Source of the DNA: Spirochaetota bacterium
GTDB taxonomy: Bacteria > Spirochaetota > Spirochaetia > Treponematales > Rectinemataceae
Length of the DNA: 6,036 nt
Reading direction: 5' to 3'
Assembly (NCBI GenBank): GCA_023421875.1
Contig: JAEZSM010000208.1
Location: 1-6,036 of the forward strand
Numbering within the stretch: position 1 is the first letter of the stretch; every line of letters begins with the position of its first letter. The notes under the pieces are model-generated. The model searched no databases and was not told the DNA's origin. It worked only from the letters and a program-made list of their open reading frames with translations. Below, piece after piece: positions 5,387-6,036 of this stretch. The position numbers and the translations under genes are program-made.

Positions 5387-5932
5387 CTAGCGTGCCTTGT
5401 ATACCGTGCGGCCCACAGCCCAATTATGCTTGGGTCCTTTAGACGGCTCCCTTGTCTCGTCGCCCGTCGCGGGTACGCTATCCGCCAGGCTCAAGGCCTT
5501 CCCCGGGCAGTGCTGGACACAGGCGGGAAGCCTGCCGGATTTTTGGCGGGTAGCACAGAGATCGCATAGACCGGGTTTGCTCGAGTCAGGCAGGACGATG
5601 AGGGCACCATAGGGACAGGAATCCTCGCAGGCCCCGCAACCTATGCAGGCCTCTGGATTGGCGTACACAATACCATCAGTGCCCTTCAGAAGGGCTCCAG
5701 AGGGACAGGCTGCAACACAGGCCGGATCGTCGCAGTGCTGGCAAAGTATGGGAACATAACTCTTACCTTGGAGCGATCCTGGGATCGGGCCGCTGCCGCG
5801 GACTTCCTCTACACGAATAAAGGAAAGACCGGGGCTAAGCTCATGTTCTAAGGTACAGGCCACCTCGCAGGTGCGGCAGCCCCAGCACCGATCCAGGTCT
5901 ACGATAATGGACTTAAGCGCTCTATCGCTCAT
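5387..5932 (-). CDS. Four-cluster [4Fe-4S] ferredoxin-type electron transfer subunit (DmsB/HycB-like)
   Basis: This 181-aa iron-sulfur protein carries exactly sixteen cysteines in the ferredoxin arrangement expected to bind four [4Fe-4S] clusters. They are CWGCRTCEVAC (residues 16-26), CQHCDDPACVAACP (64-77), CIGCGACEDSCP (96-107) and CDLC plus CVQHCP (123-126, 138-143). In DMSO-reductase-type enzymes such subunits pass electrons between the molybdenum or tungsten catalytic subunit and a membrane anchor or soluble partner. There is no signal peptide or Tat motif and no membrane helix, so it is presumably cytoplasmic unless carried by a partner. The ATG at 5932 is supported by AAGG six bases ahead, and this N-terminus directly precedes the first cysteine cluster. 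It overlaps the upstream oxidoreductase tail by 11 nt, suggesting one operon. The last roughly 30 residues after the clusters are polar and not conserved. The specific substrate cannot be assigned. Confidence 0.9.
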   Translation of the reverse strand: MSDRALKSIIVDLDRCWGCRTCEVACTLEHELSPGLSFIRVEEVRGSGPIPGSLQGKSYVPILCQHCDDPACVAACPSGALLKGTDGIVYANPEACIGCGACEDSCPYGALIVLPDSSKPGLCDLCATRQKSGRLPACVQHCPGKALSLADSVPATGDETREPSKGPKHNWAVGRTVYKAR

Positions 5933-6036
5933 CGCTCACCTTCCTCACTCCGCAGCGAAGTCCCCGCATCGGTACGGTGCCGATGCCCTGGGCGAAAGTT
6001 TCCCAGCCTAAGGCATGGTTGATGTTGCCCTTCCCT
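5922..6036 (-). CDS. Probable molybdopterin oxidoreductase, C-terminal tail (partial at window edge)
   Basis: A minus-strand frame enters from the right edge and ends in TAG at 5922-5924, eleven bases inside the ferredoxin gene. The 37 visible residues include GNINHALGW, GIGTVPMRGL and RCGVRKV. This resembles the extreme C-terminus of DMSO-reductase-family molybdopterin enzymes, where an N-x-L region is followed by P-(M/L/F)-(R/K)-x-L-x-C-x-V-x-K. Its position directly upstream of a DmsB-like subunit, with overlap, fits the usual catalytic subunit then iron-sulfur subunit order. The stretch is too short for certainty and the enzyme type (formate dehydrogenase-like, thiosulfate or polysulfide reductase-like, other) cannot be read. 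The gene continues beyond the window. Confidence 0.6.
   Translation of the reverse strand, partial: GKGNINHALGWETFAQGIGTVPMRGLRCGVRKVSDER

Noticed and set aside
5303..5612. Plus-strand open frames over the ferredoxin 3' end and the ATPase promoter
   Set aside because: They are antisense to the sixteen-cysteine ferredoxin gene and show no domain pattern or ribosome site.

Overview
The window reads as the chromosome of an anaerobic bacterium of moderate to high GC. The phylum cannot be fixed from this sequence alone. A spirochaete or similar anaerobe is a guess from the overall style of the genes, not a demonstrated assignment. Most genes use ATG starts with clear Shine-Dalgarno sites, and gene packing is tight.

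Left part (1-2886, + strand): the distal part of a branched-chain amino acid ABC importer operon in the order livH (3' part only), livM, livG, livF. The first gap is 9 bases; the next two junctions are TGATG stop/start overlaps. LivH and LivM form the membrane channel and LivG and LivF are the ATPase pair. The substrate-binding protein (LivK/LivJ type) is not in view.

Middle junction (2887-3420): no intact gene. It holds a degenerate CAGGAT-type repeat of about 9 nt, a perfect 16-bp-stem hairpin whose T-tract lies on the minus strand, the C-terminal half of a Calx-beta domain with no start (a gene remnant), and a short decayed copy of the C-terminal end of the ferredoxin gene found near the right edge. 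It looks like a scrap zone where gene fragments have accumulated.

Right-centre (3421-5344, - strand): a two-gene unit. A DUF4143-type AAA ATPase of about 389 aa is followed, with a 4-nt ATGA overlap, by a six-helix Pr6Pr-like membrane protein. The unit has its own sigma70-like promoter embedded in a striking 48-bp composite palindrome, itself made of two 17-bp palindromes around a 14-bp palindrome. Autoregulation or another tight control is a reasonable inference. The ATPase lacks the usual lysine in the EVK motif of its C-terminal PD-(D/E)XK-like domain.

Right edge (5387-6036, - strand): a 16-cysteine, four-[4Fe-4S] DmsB/HycB-type electron-transfer subunit. Upstream of it, overlapping by 11 nt, is the C-terminal tail of what looks like its molybdopterin oxidoreductase partner, cut by the window edge.

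The clearest candidates for something new are the palindrome-controlled ATPase/Pr6Pr pair and the ferredoxin-end duplication that brackets it.
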